The notes under the pieces: generated by a model
Told to the model about the DNA's origin: nothing
The model's input: only the letters and a program-made list of their open reading frames with translations
Databases searched by the model: none
Part shown: positions 35,005 to 43,764 of the stretch, in pieces
Layout: every line of letters begins with the position of its first letter
Numbering within the stretch: the stretch's first letter is position 1
Position numbers and translations under genes: made by a program
Assembly (NCBI GenBank): GCA_944391495.1
Contig: CALXTU010000004.1
Coordinates: forward strand, 100,001 to 164,000
Source: an uncultured Alphaproteobacteria bacterium
Lineage (GTDB): Bacteria > Pseudomonadota > Alphaproteobacteria > RF32 > CAG-239
Direction of reading: 5' to 3'
Length of the DNA: 64,000 nucleotides

Positions 35005-36066
35005 CTACCCCAGACACTCCCTGCATACGCTTGTCATCACATTCATCACCGCCAGCCTTTTATCCAGATTAAGATTATCGGTTTCTGCAAAAATTTTCGT
35101 TGCCTTGTCAAAAGCCGCCGCATGCGCCTCGATTTGCTGAAAAGACCGCACTTTATCGCTCAAATATTTCAACAGAAGCTCTTTGAACAAATCATAATTT
35201 TTATCCGTCTCAACCGCTTCGTCACAAAATTTGAGCATATCGGCAGCGGCAAAATTTCTGCCGGCGGCCGCCAGGGCACAGATTCTGTCATAATAAGCCG
35301 CCGCATTGCCGTCGGCATAATCAATGGCCTTGCCGATGCTTCCACCGGCAATGGCGGTAATTTTTTTAACCTCACTCTCCGAAACCTCGGGGCGATAACG
35401 TCTGAGCAGACTGGCAACAATATTATCCTGAAGCGGTTTTAACTCCAATTTGGCGCAACGAGAACGGATTGTCGGCAGCAACCGGCTCGGATTATGCGAA
35501 ACCAAAAGCATCAGCGTTTTATGCGGCGGCTCTTCCAAAATCTTCAATATGGCATTGGCCGATGCGGTATTCATCTCGTCAACGCTGTCAATCAGCACCA
35601 CCCGCCAGCATCCGTTAGACGATTTTTTTGCCAGAAACTCGTTAATCACCCGCACATCATCAACCGCAATCACGCCGGATTTTTTCAACTCACCCAGCTC
35701 TTCCTCGCTCATATAATTGCCGTCGCGGATTGCCTTGGCGATTTTCTGGCGTTCGGTTTTAAGATATCCTCTTTCCAGCAATTTAAAATCCGGCTGCGAT
35801 CCGCCGCTTATCTGCCGGAAGACCGGACTGTCCGCCGCCACGTCAAGCGATGTGTAGCTGTCGCGCCTGCTTTCATCGGCACTCAGTAAAAACCGCGCCA
35901 CTTTATAGGCAAAGGTCGCCTTGCCGATACCCTTCAGCCCGGAAATCAGCCAGGCCTGATGCAGCGAATTTTTCTGCCAGGCCGTCAAAAACATCTTTTC
36001 CGCTTCTTCGTGTCCCAGCAAAAAAGCGTTGTCCTTAGGTGCTAAAGATGTTTCCGTTTCGCTCAT
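35005..36066 (-). CDS. holB: DNA polymerase III delta-prime subunit
   Basis: A 353-residue AAA+ clamp-loader subunit. The start is the ATG at 36066 (MSETETSLAPKDN), 4 bases after the tmk stop; the longer frame only reads through tmk. A P-loop-like GLKGIGKATFAYK, VLIDSVDEMN (Walker B-like), ILEEPPHKTLMLLVSHNPS and TIRSRCAKLEL (the SRC motif) identify delta-prime. I see no zinc-finger cysteines, as in several alphaproteobacterial HolB proteins. It follows tmk as usual. Confidence 0.9.
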   Translation of the reverse strand: MSETETSLAPKDNAFLLGHEEAEKMFLTAWQKNSLHQAWLISGLKGIGKATFAYKVARFLLSADESRRDSYTSLDVAADSPVFRQISGGSQPDFKLLERGYLKTERQKIAKAIRDGNYMSEEELGELKKSGVIAVDDVRVINEFLAKKSSNGCWRVVLIDSVDEMNTASANAILKILEEPPHKTLMLLVSHNPSRLLPTIRSRCAKLELKPLQDNIVASLLRRYRPEVSESEVKKITAIAGGSIGKAIDYADGNAAAYYDRICALAAAGRNFAAADMLKFCDEAVETDKNYDLFKELLLKYLSDKVRSFQQIEAHAAAFDKATKIFAETDNLNLDKRLAVMNVMTSVCRECLG

Positions 36067-36070
36067 CGGC

Positions 36071-36715
36071 TCATATCCCGAATTTTTCATTAACGATTTT
36101 AACAATATCCCGGTGCAGAGCCTCAATCGTCTTGTCCGCGTCCAAAACAACGCAGCGCTGCGGTTCGGCCGCGGCAATTTCCAAAAATCCGCGCCGCAGA
36201 TTTTGATGAAAAGCCAGTTCCCGCCCCTCAAACCGCAGTTCTTTGACTTCCATGCTTTTGGCCTTGTTAAACGACCTTGCCAAACCGACCTCGGGCTCCA
36301 AGTCAAGGATAATCGTCAAATCCGGCTTAAAATCTCCGACCGCAATTTGATAAAGCCGCTCCAAAACCTCGCGGCTGACGCGTTTATCATAGCCGTAATA
36401 CTGATAAGCAAATGTCGAATCGGCAAACCTGTCGCTCAAAACCCAGGTACCGGCTTCCAACGCCGGCCAAACCTTTTTGGTCAGATGAATATGCCGGTCG
36501 GCAAAATAAAGCAATGCCTCGGCCACGGCATCAAATTTATCTTTATCGCCGCAGACCAGCAACTTGCGTATCTCGGCGCCGACATCGGTTCCGCCCGGTT
36601 CTTTGGTGGTGATTACATTTTTATCTTTTTGTTGAAGATATTTTTCCAATAATTTGATTTGTGTAGATTTTCCTGTTCCTTCCCCACCTTCAAAAGTGAT
36701 GAATTTTCCTTTCAT
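36071..36715 (-). CDS. tmk: Thymidylate kinase
   Basis: A 214-residue dTMP kinase that makes dTDP for DNA synthesis. P-loop FEGGEGTGKSTQ at 8-19, KEPGGTDVGAEIR, and the DRFADSTFAYQ substrate motif. It is encoded just after dacA (2 bases) and just before holB. Confidence 0.95.
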   Translation of the reverse strand: MKGKFITFEGGEGTGKSTQIKLLEKYLQQKDKNVITTKEPGGTDVGAEIRKLLVCGDKDKFDAVAEALLYFADRHIHLTKKVWPALEAGTWVLSDRFADSTFAYQYYGYDKRVSREVLERLYQIAVGDFKPDLTIILDLEPEVGLARSFNKAKSMEVKELRFEGRELAFHQNLRRGFLEIAAAEPQRCVVLDADKTIEALHRDIVKIVNEKFGI

Positions 36716-36717
36716 GT

Positions 36718-37866
36718 CTACATTTCTCCGGTCAGCAGATACTTAATATTAGCCGCCAATCTGCCCCATAAGCCGACTTTGTTAATCGTTTGTCCGGCAA
36801 TCAGCGGAACTTCGGTTACGGCCGTATCGGGTATTTCAATCTTCAACACGCCGAGTTTTTGCCCCATCTGCACCGGAGCCTGAACAGGCTTATCATACGA
36901 AACAACCAGTTTCACCTGATTACGCAGACTTTTTTTGATGGTCTTGACCACATCTTCCGAAACCACCATCGGCACAGTTTTGTCCGTCCCGTACCAAACC
37001 GGAACATCGGCAACTTTGCGCCCTTTTTCAATCAGGTTATAATTGTCATATTCCCGAAACGCCCAGCTCATCATTTTTTCGGCTTCTTCCGAGCGCTCTT
37101 TGTTGGATTTAAAACCCGTCATCACGCCGATAATCCGCCGCTCGCCTTTTTTAGCCGAGGCCGTCAGACAGAACCCGGCCTCCTCGGTATGGCCGGTTTT
37201 CAAACCGTCGGCATAAGGCATGGAATATAAGAGCGGGTTGCGGTTGCCCTGGCGAATATTGTTGTATACAAATTCTTTTTGCGAAAACAAATGATAAAAC
37301 TGCGGAAATTCCTGAATAATCCGGCGGGCCAGCTTGGCCAGATCCTCAACCGACATTCTGTGATCCGGATGCGGCAATCCGGTAACATTGGCAAAATGTG
37401 AATGTGTCAGCCCGATTTCCGCCGCTTTTTTATTCATTGCATCAACAAAACTGTCTTCATCGCCGGCAATATTTTCCGCCGCCACAATACAGGCATCATT
37501 GCCGGACTGAATAATAATCCCTTTCAAAAGCTGATCAACCGTTACCTCATCGCCGATGGCCAGAAACATCGTCGATCCGCCGCTGGCAGCACCGCCTTTG
37601 CGCCAGGCATTTTCGCTGACCTTAAACGTATCCTCCAGCGACAAACTGCCGTCACGCAATTTGTCAAAAATCATATAAATGGTCATCAGCTTGCTCATGG
37701 AGGCCGGCGGTATCGGTTCGGTCACGTCTTTTTCATACAAATGTTCGCCGGTCGTATAATCCATCAAAATCATATTTTGGGCTTTGGTATCAATTGCCCG
37801 TGCATTAACCGCTGCCAGCAAAACCGCTAAACAAACGCCTGCCGTCAAAATATTTTTTGCCTTCAT
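36718..37866 (-). CDS. dacA: D-alanyl-D-alanine carboxypeptidase
   Basis: A 382-residue penicillin-binding protein that trims peptidoglycan stem peptides. It has a signal peptide at 1-24 (cleaved near ARA-ID), and the active-site SMSK gives Ser56 and Lys59. SGNDA and KTGHTEEAG follow. The C-terminal beta domain and a last hydrophobic helix (GRLAANIKYLL) match PBP5/6-type membrane attachment. It sits in the rlpA-dacA-tmk-holB order typical of alphaproteobacteria. Confidence 0.94.
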   Translation of the reverse strand: MKAKNILTAGVCLAVLLAAVNARAIDTKAQNMILMDYTTGEHLYEKDVTEPIPPASMSKLMTIYMIFDKLRDGSLSLEDTFKVSENAWRKGGAASGGSTMFLAIGDEVTVDQLLKGIIIQSGNDACIVAAENIAGDEDSFVDAMNKKAAEIGLTHSHFANVTGLPHPDHRMSVEDLAKLARRIIQEFPQFYHLFSQKEFVYNNIRQGNRNPLLYSMPYADGLKTGHTEEAGFCLTASAKKGERRIIGVMTGFKSNKERSEEAEKMMSWAFREYDNYNLIEKGRKVADVPVWYGTDKTVPMVVSEDVVKTIKKSLRNQVKLVVSYDKPVQAPVQMGQKLGVLKIEIPDTAVTEVPLIAGQTINKVGLWGRLAANIKYLLTGEM

Positions 37867-37891
37867 TTCTGCCTCACTTTTTCCGCAAAAT

Positions 37892-38731
37892 TTAATCCGT
37901 CACGATTTTTGCATCGTAAATACCGTTATCCTGCACTTTGGACAACGCCAGCGCCGCCTCGTTTTCATCGGCAAACGGCCCGACTCTGACACGGTAATAA
38001 TTCTGTCCGTTAATGTTAACATAATAAATATTGGTGTTTCCGACCTCATCAAGCCGCGCCGCCACATTTTGCGCACCGCTCTGCAGACTGTAAGATCCAG
38101 CCTGAACAAAATAGCTCCCTTTGGGATAACTTTGTCCGGTTGCCGTAGCTGCCGGCGCCTTTTGTATCACGGGCAGCGGCGTCTGCTCGGCCACATCGGT
38201 TTCCTCCGGGCATTCTTCACCCAGCAAAGCGGCTTTCAAAGCCTTGCTTTCTTTGGCCATAATCTCAACCCGCACTTTGGTTGTTCCCTGTGTGTGAAAT
38301 CCCAAAAGCTGCGATGCCCTTTTTGATACGTCGATAATCCGCCCTTTGGCATAAGGTCCGCGGTCATTAACACGCAAAACCAGCGACCGCCCGTTTTCCA
38401 GGTTAGTCACCCGCACAATCGACGGCAACGGCAGCGTCCGGTGGGCCGCCGTCAGCGAATTCATGTCAAACCTTTCGCCGTTAGCCGTTGTTTTGGCATG
38501 AAAATCATCGCCGTACCACGAGGCCATGCCGACCTCGGAATAATGATAATCCTCTTTCGGATAATACCATTTCCCCATAATTTTATACGGATTGCCGACC
38601 TTATAAGTGCCGCCCTGTCCGGTAATGGCCGTTGCCTGGGTATATTTGCCGTCGCCGAGATCGGCGCTGCCGTAAACGCAGGCTCCCAAAAGCAGCGTTG
38701 CCGCCAAAAACAGATATTTCGTCCCGTTCAT
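37892..38731 (-). CDS. rlpA: RlpA-like septal lipoprotein with SPOR domain
   Basis: A 279-residue lipoprotein; the lipobox LLLGAC puts the lipidated Cys at about 18. The double-psi beta-barrel has GMASWYGDDFHAKTTANGE and RVNDRGPYAKGRIIDVS. The C-terminal SPOR domain (SYFVQAGSYSLQSGAQNVA onward) binds denuded septal peptidoglycan. In some species RlpA cleaves naked glycan strands. It is directly upstream of dacA. Confidence 0.93.
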   Translation of the reverse strand: MNGTKYLFLAATLLLGACVYGSADLGDGKYTQATAITGQGGTYKVGNPYKIMGKWYYPKEDYHYSEVGMASWYGDDFHAKTTANGERFDMNSLTAAHRTLPLPSIVRVTNLENGRSLVLRVNDRGPYAKGRIIDVSKRASQLLGFHTQGTTKVRVEIMAKESKALKAALLGEECPEETDVAEQTPLPVIQKAPAATATGQSYPKGSYFVQAGSYSLQSGAQNVAARLDEVGNTNIYYVNINGQNYYRVRVGPFADENEAALALSKVQDNGIYDAKIVTD

Positions 38732-38803
38732 TCCAATTCCTGTTATTTTCCAACGTTTTCAACCGCTGATAATTTATAATTTTTTTTACCCGAGGTAAAG
38801 CGA

Positions 38804-40078
38804 TTATTTTGCCTTGTGTAATTTTCTTTCCGGCACCGGAATCTTAAAACCGGCCTTATGGTCATAAGTTTCTATTTTGCGCAAAAGCTGATAATCGGGA
38901 TACCCGTCCTGCGGCAGCATGGCTTTTTTCTGCAGTTTTTTGATTGCCTGCCGGGTTTTCTGACCGAGTTTGCCATCTTCCTGCAGTCGGGCGATTTTTT
39001 GCCCATTGATAAAGGCCTGAATTTTCTTTATATCCTCACTGTTCAACCGCAAGAACGCACCGGCCCTGATTTTGCGCCATTTTTTCCCGCTCTTGATATA
39101 ATCCGCCAGAATACTGACGGCCAAAGCATAATTTTCCGAGCGGTTCCATTGCATAATTTTATAAAAATTATCCGTAAGCAGATAAGCGCGGCCTTTCCGT
39201 CCTTCAGGCACGATGATGGCTGCTTTTGCATCGTCGGGCAATTTAATTTTGCCGCCTGCTGCCGTCAACACGCCGAGTTTGCGCCATTCCCTGATTGTTT
39301 TAAACTTCATGCGGTCGGCCTGAGAATAATCAAAATTCCACGGCAGCCTGACCTCTGTTCCCCACGGCAGATTTTTCTGCCAGTCGATAGCGGTCAGATA
39401 ATTGGCGGCCGAGGCTGCCGCATCATCAAACGATTTCCAAACGTTAATTTGCTTGTCGCCGTCAAAATCAACCGCATAGGCGTTAAACGTCGAGGGCATA
39501 AACTGAAAATGCCCCATGGCGCCGGCCCATGACCCCTGCATTTCGGTAAATTCAATATGCCCGGCGTCAATGATTTTCAAAGCATGATACAACTCGTTGC
39601 GAAAGAACTTCGGCCGCCGGGTGTCATAACTCATCTCGGTTAAGGCGTCAATCACGTTATGACCGCCGAAATTGGTGCCGAAATTGGTTTCAATTCCCCA
39701 AAACGCAACCAGATATTCTCCCGGAACGGCATATTTCTGCTCAAGTTTTTGCCAAAAAGGCTTCAACTCCCGGTAATACTTCTGTCCTTTTTCCACTCTT
39801 GATTTGCTGACCACCCGGTTCAGATATTCATCGGAGCGCAGCACAAATTCTATCTGTTTGCGGTCGCTTTTAACCGCGTCCGGTTTCGGATGATAATAAT
39901 CAACTGCATAAACCTTATCAATGGTTTCCTGCGAAATTCCCCTGCCGACCATCTCTTTTTTCAAATCATCCAGCCAGTCAAGATATTCCGGCGGCGCGAT
40001 GGACGTAACGTTGGCCGACGCACAGGCCGCGGTTCCCAAAGACAAAAGCATATACAAAATCGGCAGCGATTTGGACAT
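38804..40078 (-). CDS. mltB: Membrane-bound lytic murein transglycosylase B
   Basis: A 424-residue enzyme that cleaves peptidoglycan to 1,6-anhydro products. It has a signal peptide with a possible lipobox (LGTAAC), and the catalytic Glu lies in AFWGIETNFG at about 122-131. SWAGAMGHFQFMPSTFNAYA is the glycan-binding loop. A C-terminal peptidoglycan-binding domain at about 350-405 has KLGQKTRQAIKKLQ. It is about 70 bases upstream of rlpA on the same strand. Confidence 0.92.
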   Translation of the reverse strand: MSKSLPILYMLLSLGTAACASANVTSIAPPEYLDWLDDLKKEMVGRGISQETIDKVYAVDYYHPKPDAVKSDRKQIEFVLRSDEYLNRVVSKSRVEKGQKYYRELKPFWQKLEQKYAVPGEYLVAFWGIETNFGTNFGGHNVIDALTEMSYDTRRPKFFRNELYHALKIIDAGHIEFTEMQGSWAGAMGHFQFMPSTFNAYAVDFDGDKQINVWKSFDDAAASAANYLTAIDWQKNLPWGTEVRLPWNFDYSQADRMKFKTIREWRKLGVLTAAGGKIKLPDDAKAAIIVPEGRKGRAYLLTDNFYKIMQWNRSENYALAVSILADYIKSGKKWRKIRAGAFLRLNSEDIKKIQAFINGQKIARLQEDGKLGQKTRQAIKKLQKKAMLPQDGYPDYQLLRKIETYDHKAGFKIPVPERKLHKAK

Positions 40079-40159
40079 TCCGTTTTTCCGTCAACAGATT
40101 CGTTATATTATCTGCCGAATATAAACTTTTTTATTTTAAAAATGATTAAAACGGCATAA

Positions 40160-41080
40160 CTAACTTTTAAAATATCTTTTTTTGGCCTTCTCACCGGCTT
40201 TGAGCCGCCAGTATTTGCGAAATTCACACAGTGAATTCTGAATATCGTGCAGGCACAAATACGGCGCATTCGGATAATCCGGCTTCTGCCAACGCACCGC
40301 CTGCCAGTCCAGGCCTTTATTCTTTGCCAGGCGGTTAAATTCTTCTTTTTGCATACCATAAAGCCGGCGGCAGGCTTCATCGGCCTCTTTTTTTGACAAT
40401 TTCTTCTCAAAAATCAGGTTAAGCCCCCAATGCGCACCCGGACCGACAATCAGAAAATCATTGCCGCTGTAAGGAACAATATCGCCGGCATAAGTTGCAT
40501 CCAGCAAAATCTGCCCGGATAAAAACGGCCCGGCCATCGCCACGTTTTTTGCAATAATTTTAAGTCCTTCCTGCGGCGGATTTGCCCTGAGGCGCTCAAT
40601 AATTTCGCCCAGTCTGCCGCGCAAATCGTCAAGCATCAGCAAAATCTGCACATGTTTGTCCTGCGGCCGATAGGCCGGATTATATGGATGCGACGACACC
40701 AGATACGCATTGGAAAAAATATTTTCCCGCTTTTTTAATCCGTCAAACCGTTTTTCATAATCCTTCACCTTAAAATTTAACGGATTAAGCAACCCGCCGA
40801 AAAGCTTTTCAATCGTATCGCGGCGGTTAAAAAAGCGATAGGCGATAATATTAAACAATTTTGCTTCCGGCGTAATTCCGGGCTGTTTGAGATATTTGAC
40901 GATTGCCTGCGTACCGCCGTCAAGCTCACGATAAACATTGCAAAATTTGTAATTCCGCAAAACGGCGTCATCGGTCCACGGAGCCGGCTGCTGCAAAACA
41001 AACCGCCGGTGCCAGATTTCCTGCCGCCGGTACACAAACTCAAAAAAAGCGGCAATATTTTGTTCAATCTGCGTCATCAT
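40160..41080 (-). CDS. Protein resembling aGPT-Pplase/HMUDK helical domain
   Basis: A 306-residue mostly helical protein with no signal peptide. AAGGA precedes the start. The segment YRRQEIWHRRFV at 17-28, PWTDDAVLRNYKFCNVYREL at about 34-53 and LDGGTQAI resemble the conserved N-terminal motifs of the helical domain in alpha-glutamyl/putrescinyl-thymine pyrophosphorylases and 5-hydroxymethyluracil DNA kinases, phage enzymes that build hypermodified thymines. A later GPGAHWGLNLIF and LCEFRKYWR also fit a DNA-glycosylase-like helical fold. This is recognition from memory and not a search result. It lies alone in a chromosomal setting next to tRNA-Ser, with no phage genes nearby. Function unproven. 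Confidence 0.5.
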   Translation of the reverse strand: MMTQIEQNIAAFFEFVYRRQEIWHRRFVLQQPAPWTDDAVLRNYKFCNVYRELDGGTQAIVKYLKQPGITPEAKLFNIIAYRFFNRRDTIEKLFGGLLNPLNFKVKDYEKRFDGLKKRENIFSNAYLVSSHPYNPAYRPQDKHVQILLMLDDLRGRLGEIIERLRANPPQEGLKIIAKNVAMAGPFLSGQILLDATYAGDIVPYSGNDFLIVGPGAHWGLNLIFEKKLSKKEADEACRRLYGMQKEEFNRLAKNKGLDWQAVRWQKPDYPNAPYLCLHDIQNSLCEFRKYWRLKAGEKAKKRYFKS

Positions 41081-41127
41081 TTTTTTCCTTTTTTAGAATT
41101 TTTACAGATTATCCGCCTGTTTTCAAC

Positions 41128-41155
41128 AAAAAAAGCCCGGTTTAACCGGACTTTT
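41128..41155 (-). terminator. Terminator after tRNA-Ser
   Basis: AAGTCCGGTT / AACCGGGCTT on the minus strand, followed by a T run, 7 bases after the tRNA 3' end. Confidence 0.8.
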
Positions 41156-41161
41156 CATAAC

Positions 41162-41251
41162 TGGCGGAGAGGGGGAGATTCGAACTCCCGGTGGGCTTGC
41201 GCCCACGACGGTTTTCAAGACCGCTGCATTAAACCGCTCTGCCACCTCTCC
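41162..41251 (-). tRNA. tRNA-Ser (anticodon UGA)
   Basis: A 90-base tRNA. The acceptor GGAGAGG pairs with CCTCTCC, there is a G discriminator and an encoded CCA. The anticodon loop reads CTTGAAA with anticodon TGA, and the variable arm (GTGGGCGCAAGCCCAC) is long as in class II tRNAs. A TTCGAA T-loop is present. It lies upstream of the hypermodification-like gene. Confidence 0.93.
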
Positions 41252-41362
41252 AATAGAGTACTTTTTCAAAATAATTCCGACGGAAAACCGTCATAAAACT
41301 TCGTCTTACCATTTATCTTCCGTTTGTTTAACCGAAACTTTATGAAACGTCAAGCCCAAAAA

Positions 41363-41767
41363 TCAATTATTGACCACGCAGTTGTCGCCGTTAAAATTAT
41401 AATTAACGATAATTCCGCGCCGCACCACAAAAGAAATTTTGCAATAATATTGTTGGGGCTGATTCTGAGCCGGCGGACCAAAAATTTCGTCCCACCAGTG
41501 CGCCTCGCCCGTTCCGTCATAATAAATTTCATTGCCGTACGGATTGCGGCGTCCGCGTGAAGATGTCCGGACATAGGTCAAAACCTTTTCCTGCGGCGTT
41601 ACGTTATACACATTGGCCGGCGCGCCCCAAACCTGATAAAGCTGCCCTTCCGGCCGACCGAGCCAACGCTGCATTTCTCCGGTAAAAGACTGTTCCCCGC
41701 CGCCGCTAAAAGTCGAACACGCCGCCGACACCAGACAAATGCCGCAAATCTTTAACACCGTTTTCAT
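41363..41767 (-). CDS. Small lipoprotein, unknown function
   Basis: A 134-residue lipoprotein. GGAGGG lies 6 bases before the ATG at 41767. Lipobox VSAAC puts the lipidated Cys at about 17. The mature part has WLGRPEGQLYQVWGAPANVY, which is close to small outer-membrane-linked proteins of the BamE/SmpA-like type in its beta-strand pattern, but I cannot assign it. Two later cysteines (YYC and NC) may form a disulfide. Confidence 0.7.
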   Translation of the reverse strand: MKTVLKICGICLVSAACSTFSGGGEQSFTGEMQRWLGRPEGQLYQVWGAPANVYNVTPQEKVLTYVRTSSRGRRNPYGNEIYYDGTGEAHWWDEIFGPPAQNQPQQYYCKISFVVRRGIIVNYNFNGDNCVVNN

Positions 41768-41853
41768 CAATATCCCTCCGCAAATAAAACTTTATGACTT
41801 ATCAGATAATCTTTCCCGCCGCTTTTCCAATATACCGGCATTATCTCGCCGTT

Positions 41854-41948
41854 GTCATTTTGAGGAATGAAACGACGAAGAATCTGTCCAGTCATGTTGA
41901 GCGGAAGCGAAACATCTCAAAGATTCTTCGGCTCAAGCTCAGAATGAC
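41854..41948. repeat. Interspersed hairpin repeat (GTCATT...AATGAC type)
   Basis: A 95-base element with imperfect inverted ends GTCATTTTGAG and CTCAGAATGAC and internal inverted copies AAGAATCT / AGATTCTT. It resembles the GTCATTCTGAG-type intergenic repeats seen in many bacterial genomes. An ORF drawn across it is not a gene. It lies between the lipoprotein gene and the AsmA-like gene. Confidence 0.7.
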
Positions 41949-41996
41949 AAAAAAGGATACCCGGAACGACAGAGAGGAACGCGCAGAATAAAAAGA

Positions 41997-42027
41997 AAAA
42001 AGCCTCCGCTTTGAGCGGAGGCTTTTT
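41997..42027 (-). terminator. Terminator after the AsmA-like gene
   Basis: AAAAAGCCTCCGC / GCGGAGGCTTTTT, a perfect 13-bp stem with a 5-base loop, 17 bases after the stop. Confidence 0.88.
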
Positions 42028-42044
42028 AAGATCATACGGCCGGT

Positions 42045-42842
42045 TTACCAGAACTTAACCTTGTCCAGCAGACCGCCGGCCTCTTCTTTAACACTGTCTT
42101 TAACCTGATCAACGGCCTTGTTGGCTGCCTTCTGAGCCATATCCGACACATTGCCGAGGGCTTTGGTGACAACCGAAGTCGCATTGAACAAAATCTTGTT
42201 AAAGATAACCGTAACCGATTCGTTGATTGACATACTCTTGCTCTCATCACCGATATCGGTCAGCTCAATCGCCGGCATTTCAAGCGCCAGCGCACCGGTA
42301 TTTTTCTGCAGCGGCGTCATGGCCGAAAGCGAACCGCCGGCAACGGTAACTTTGCGAATAATAACCTTTTTGGCCGGAGCCGATTCGGTTGCGGCAGGTT
42401 CTTCGGCTTTGGCTTCAACCGGTTTGGCCTCGCCGGACTTAGCCGTATTGCGGGCAACGTTTTCCTGCAGCTGCTGAACATTGCTGGTTGAGAAATTCGG
42501 CATTTCATAAGTCAGTTCCGGTTTAAGGATTCTGACTTCTTCAACCACGATGGTATCCGAAAGCACACTCTTCGGGTCAACCTTGACAAAGATATTGCCG
42601 AGGCTCAGAAGATTCGGCGTTTCATAACCTTTGGGATTGGCAACGGTAAAGCCGCTGATTTCAAGCTCGCCGTCCAGAGGATGCAGGCTGAAACCGGCCA
42701 GATTAACTTCCGTTCCGACAATCTGGGTGCCGAACTTGTGAACAACGCCTTTAACCATGGGTTCAAGATAGAGCCAGCCGGCGACCAAAACAATGACAAT
42801 CAGCGCCAGCAGCGTCAATAATGTATATTTCAAAATTTTCAT
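42045..42842 (-). CDS. AsmA-like (DUF748-type) membrane protein
   Basis: A 265-residue protein with a helix at 6-26 (LLTLLALIVIVLVAGWLYL) and an AsmA/DUF748-like periplasmic part: EVNLAGFSLHPLDGELEISG and GFTVANPKGYETPNLLSLGN at about 45-80. It has an Ala/Glu/Pro-rich linker at about 135-160 and a C-terminal amphipathic helix (VSDMAQKAANKAVDQVKD). AsmA-like proteins are thought to carry lipids between the membranes. This one is short, only the N-terminal module. Confidence 0.75.
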   Translation of the reverse strand: MKILKYTLLTLLALIVIVLVAGWLYLEPMVKGVVHKFGTQIVGTEVNLAGFSLHPLDGELEISGFTVANPKGYETPNLLSLGNIFVKVDPKSVLSDTIVVEEVRILKPELTYEMPNFSTSNVQQLQENVARNTAKSGEAKPVEAKAEEPAATESAPAKKVIIRKVTVAGGSLSAMTPLQKNTGALALEMPAIELTDIGDESKSMSINESVTVIFNKILFNATSVVTKALGNVSDMAQKAANKAVDQVKDSVKEEAGGLLDKVKFW

Positions 42843-42942
42843 CAGCGGGTTCTCCTAAAAAATGTTTGTCTTTTCTTTTATACTCTAATTTCAGATTAAA
42901 GCAAGTTTTTCTTCACGCCCGCACAAATAAATAAAAAAAGGC

Positions 42943-42971
42943 TTGCAAAAAAAATAAAGAGGGATTATAGT
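42943..42971 (+). promoter_or_regulatory. Promoter of tRNA-Lys
   Basis: -35 TTGCAA (42943-42948), 17-base spacer, -10 TATAGT (42966-42971). The predicted start near 42978 gives a short tRNA leader. Confidence 0.75.
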
Positions 42972-42989
42972 CCGCTTCATCATTGATAT

Positions 42990-43065
42990 GGGTGCGTAGC
43001 TCAGTTGGTAGAGCAACTGACTCTTAATCAGTGGGTCTGGGGTTCGAACCCCCACGCGCCTACCA
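42990..43065 (+). tRNA. tRNA-Lys (anticodon CUU)
   Basis: A 76-base tRNA with acceptor GGGTGCG pairing with CGCGCCT, D-arm GCTCAGTTGGTAGAGC, anticodon loop CTCTTAA with anticodon CTT, T-arm TGGGG-TTCGAAC-CCCCA and encoded CCA. Its last 19 bases are copied twice in the repeat array that follows. Confidence 0.94.
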
Positions 43066-43067
43066 CT

Positions 43068-43096
43068 AAAAAAGGTCTCCTTGTGAGACCTTTTTT
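43068..43096 (+). terminator. Terminator after tRNA-Lys
   Basis: AAAAAAGGTCTC / GAGACCTTTTTT with a 5-base loop, 3 bases after the tRNA. The same hairpin returns once per repeat unit at about 43364 and, with changes, at about 43660. Confidence 0.9.
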
Positions 43097-43740
43097 AGTG
43101 GTTTAGGCCATGTCGGGTTTGAAGCCCGGACAACTGTGGTTCGACTACCAGGGCTAGGCGAGACGCGGGTATCGCCGGTTTGCCCGATTAGGGCAAAAGC
43201 CCGCCTGTGCAACTCAAGCCTTTGGCGCAGAGTAACCCCCACGCGCCTACCAATTGCTAAGTAAAAACGACCGTTGCTCCGGTCGTTTTTGTCTGTAAAA
43301 TCTTTGGAACATCTTATTGAGCGAGGAAGCGTAAGCGCACCGCTGCGAAATTAGATGCCTAAGAAAAAAGGTCTCCTTGTGAGACCTTTTTTAGTGGTTT
43401 AGGCCATGTCGGGTTTGAAGCCCGGACAACTGGGGTTCGACTACCAGGGCTAGGCGAGACGCGGGTATCGCCGGTTTGCCCGATTAGGGCAAAAGCCCGC
43501 CTGTGCAACTCAAGCCTTTGGCGCAGAGTAACCCCCACGCGCCTACCAATTGCTAAGTAAAAACGACCGTTGCTCCGGTCGTTTTTGTCTGTAAAATCTT
43601 TGGAACATCTTATTGAGCGAGGAAGCGTAAGCGCACCGCAGCGAAATTAGATGCCTAAGAAAAAAGGTCTCCTTGTGAGGCCCTTTTTTAGTGGTTTAGG
43701 CCATGTCGGGTTTGAAGCCCGGACAACCGGGGTTCGACTC
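43074..43740 (+). repeat. 296-bp tandem repeat array behind tRNA-Lys (2.25 copies)
   Basis: GGTCTCCTTGTGAG recurs at 43074, 43370 and 43666, a period of 296 bases; the first two units are almost identical and the third is cut after about 75 bases. Each full unit holds a terminator hairpin, a structured GC-rich stretch (for example TTTGCCC / GGGCAAA), a 19-base copy of the tRNA-Lys 3' end (43234-43252 and 43530-43548), a second terminator hairpin AAAAACGACCG / CGGTCGTTTTT, and a tail with GAGCGAGGAAGCG. No gene is seen in the stretch from 43066 to 43764. Confidence 0.9.
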
Positions 43741-43764
43741 TTAAAAAAGATATGACGTATTGTT

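Noticed and set aside
40160..41080. Part of a prophage, because of the DNA-modification resemblance
   Set aside because: No integrase, capsid, terminase or lysis genes lie nearby, and the neighbours are housekeeping genes.
41794..41991. A 65-residue plus-strand frame
   Set aside because: It is drawn across the GTCATT-type hairpin repeat and ends in the terminator region; it has no ribosome site or domain.
43074..43740. CRISPR array
   Set aside because: The repeat period is 296 bases with no short repeat/unique spacer pattern and no cas genes in the window.
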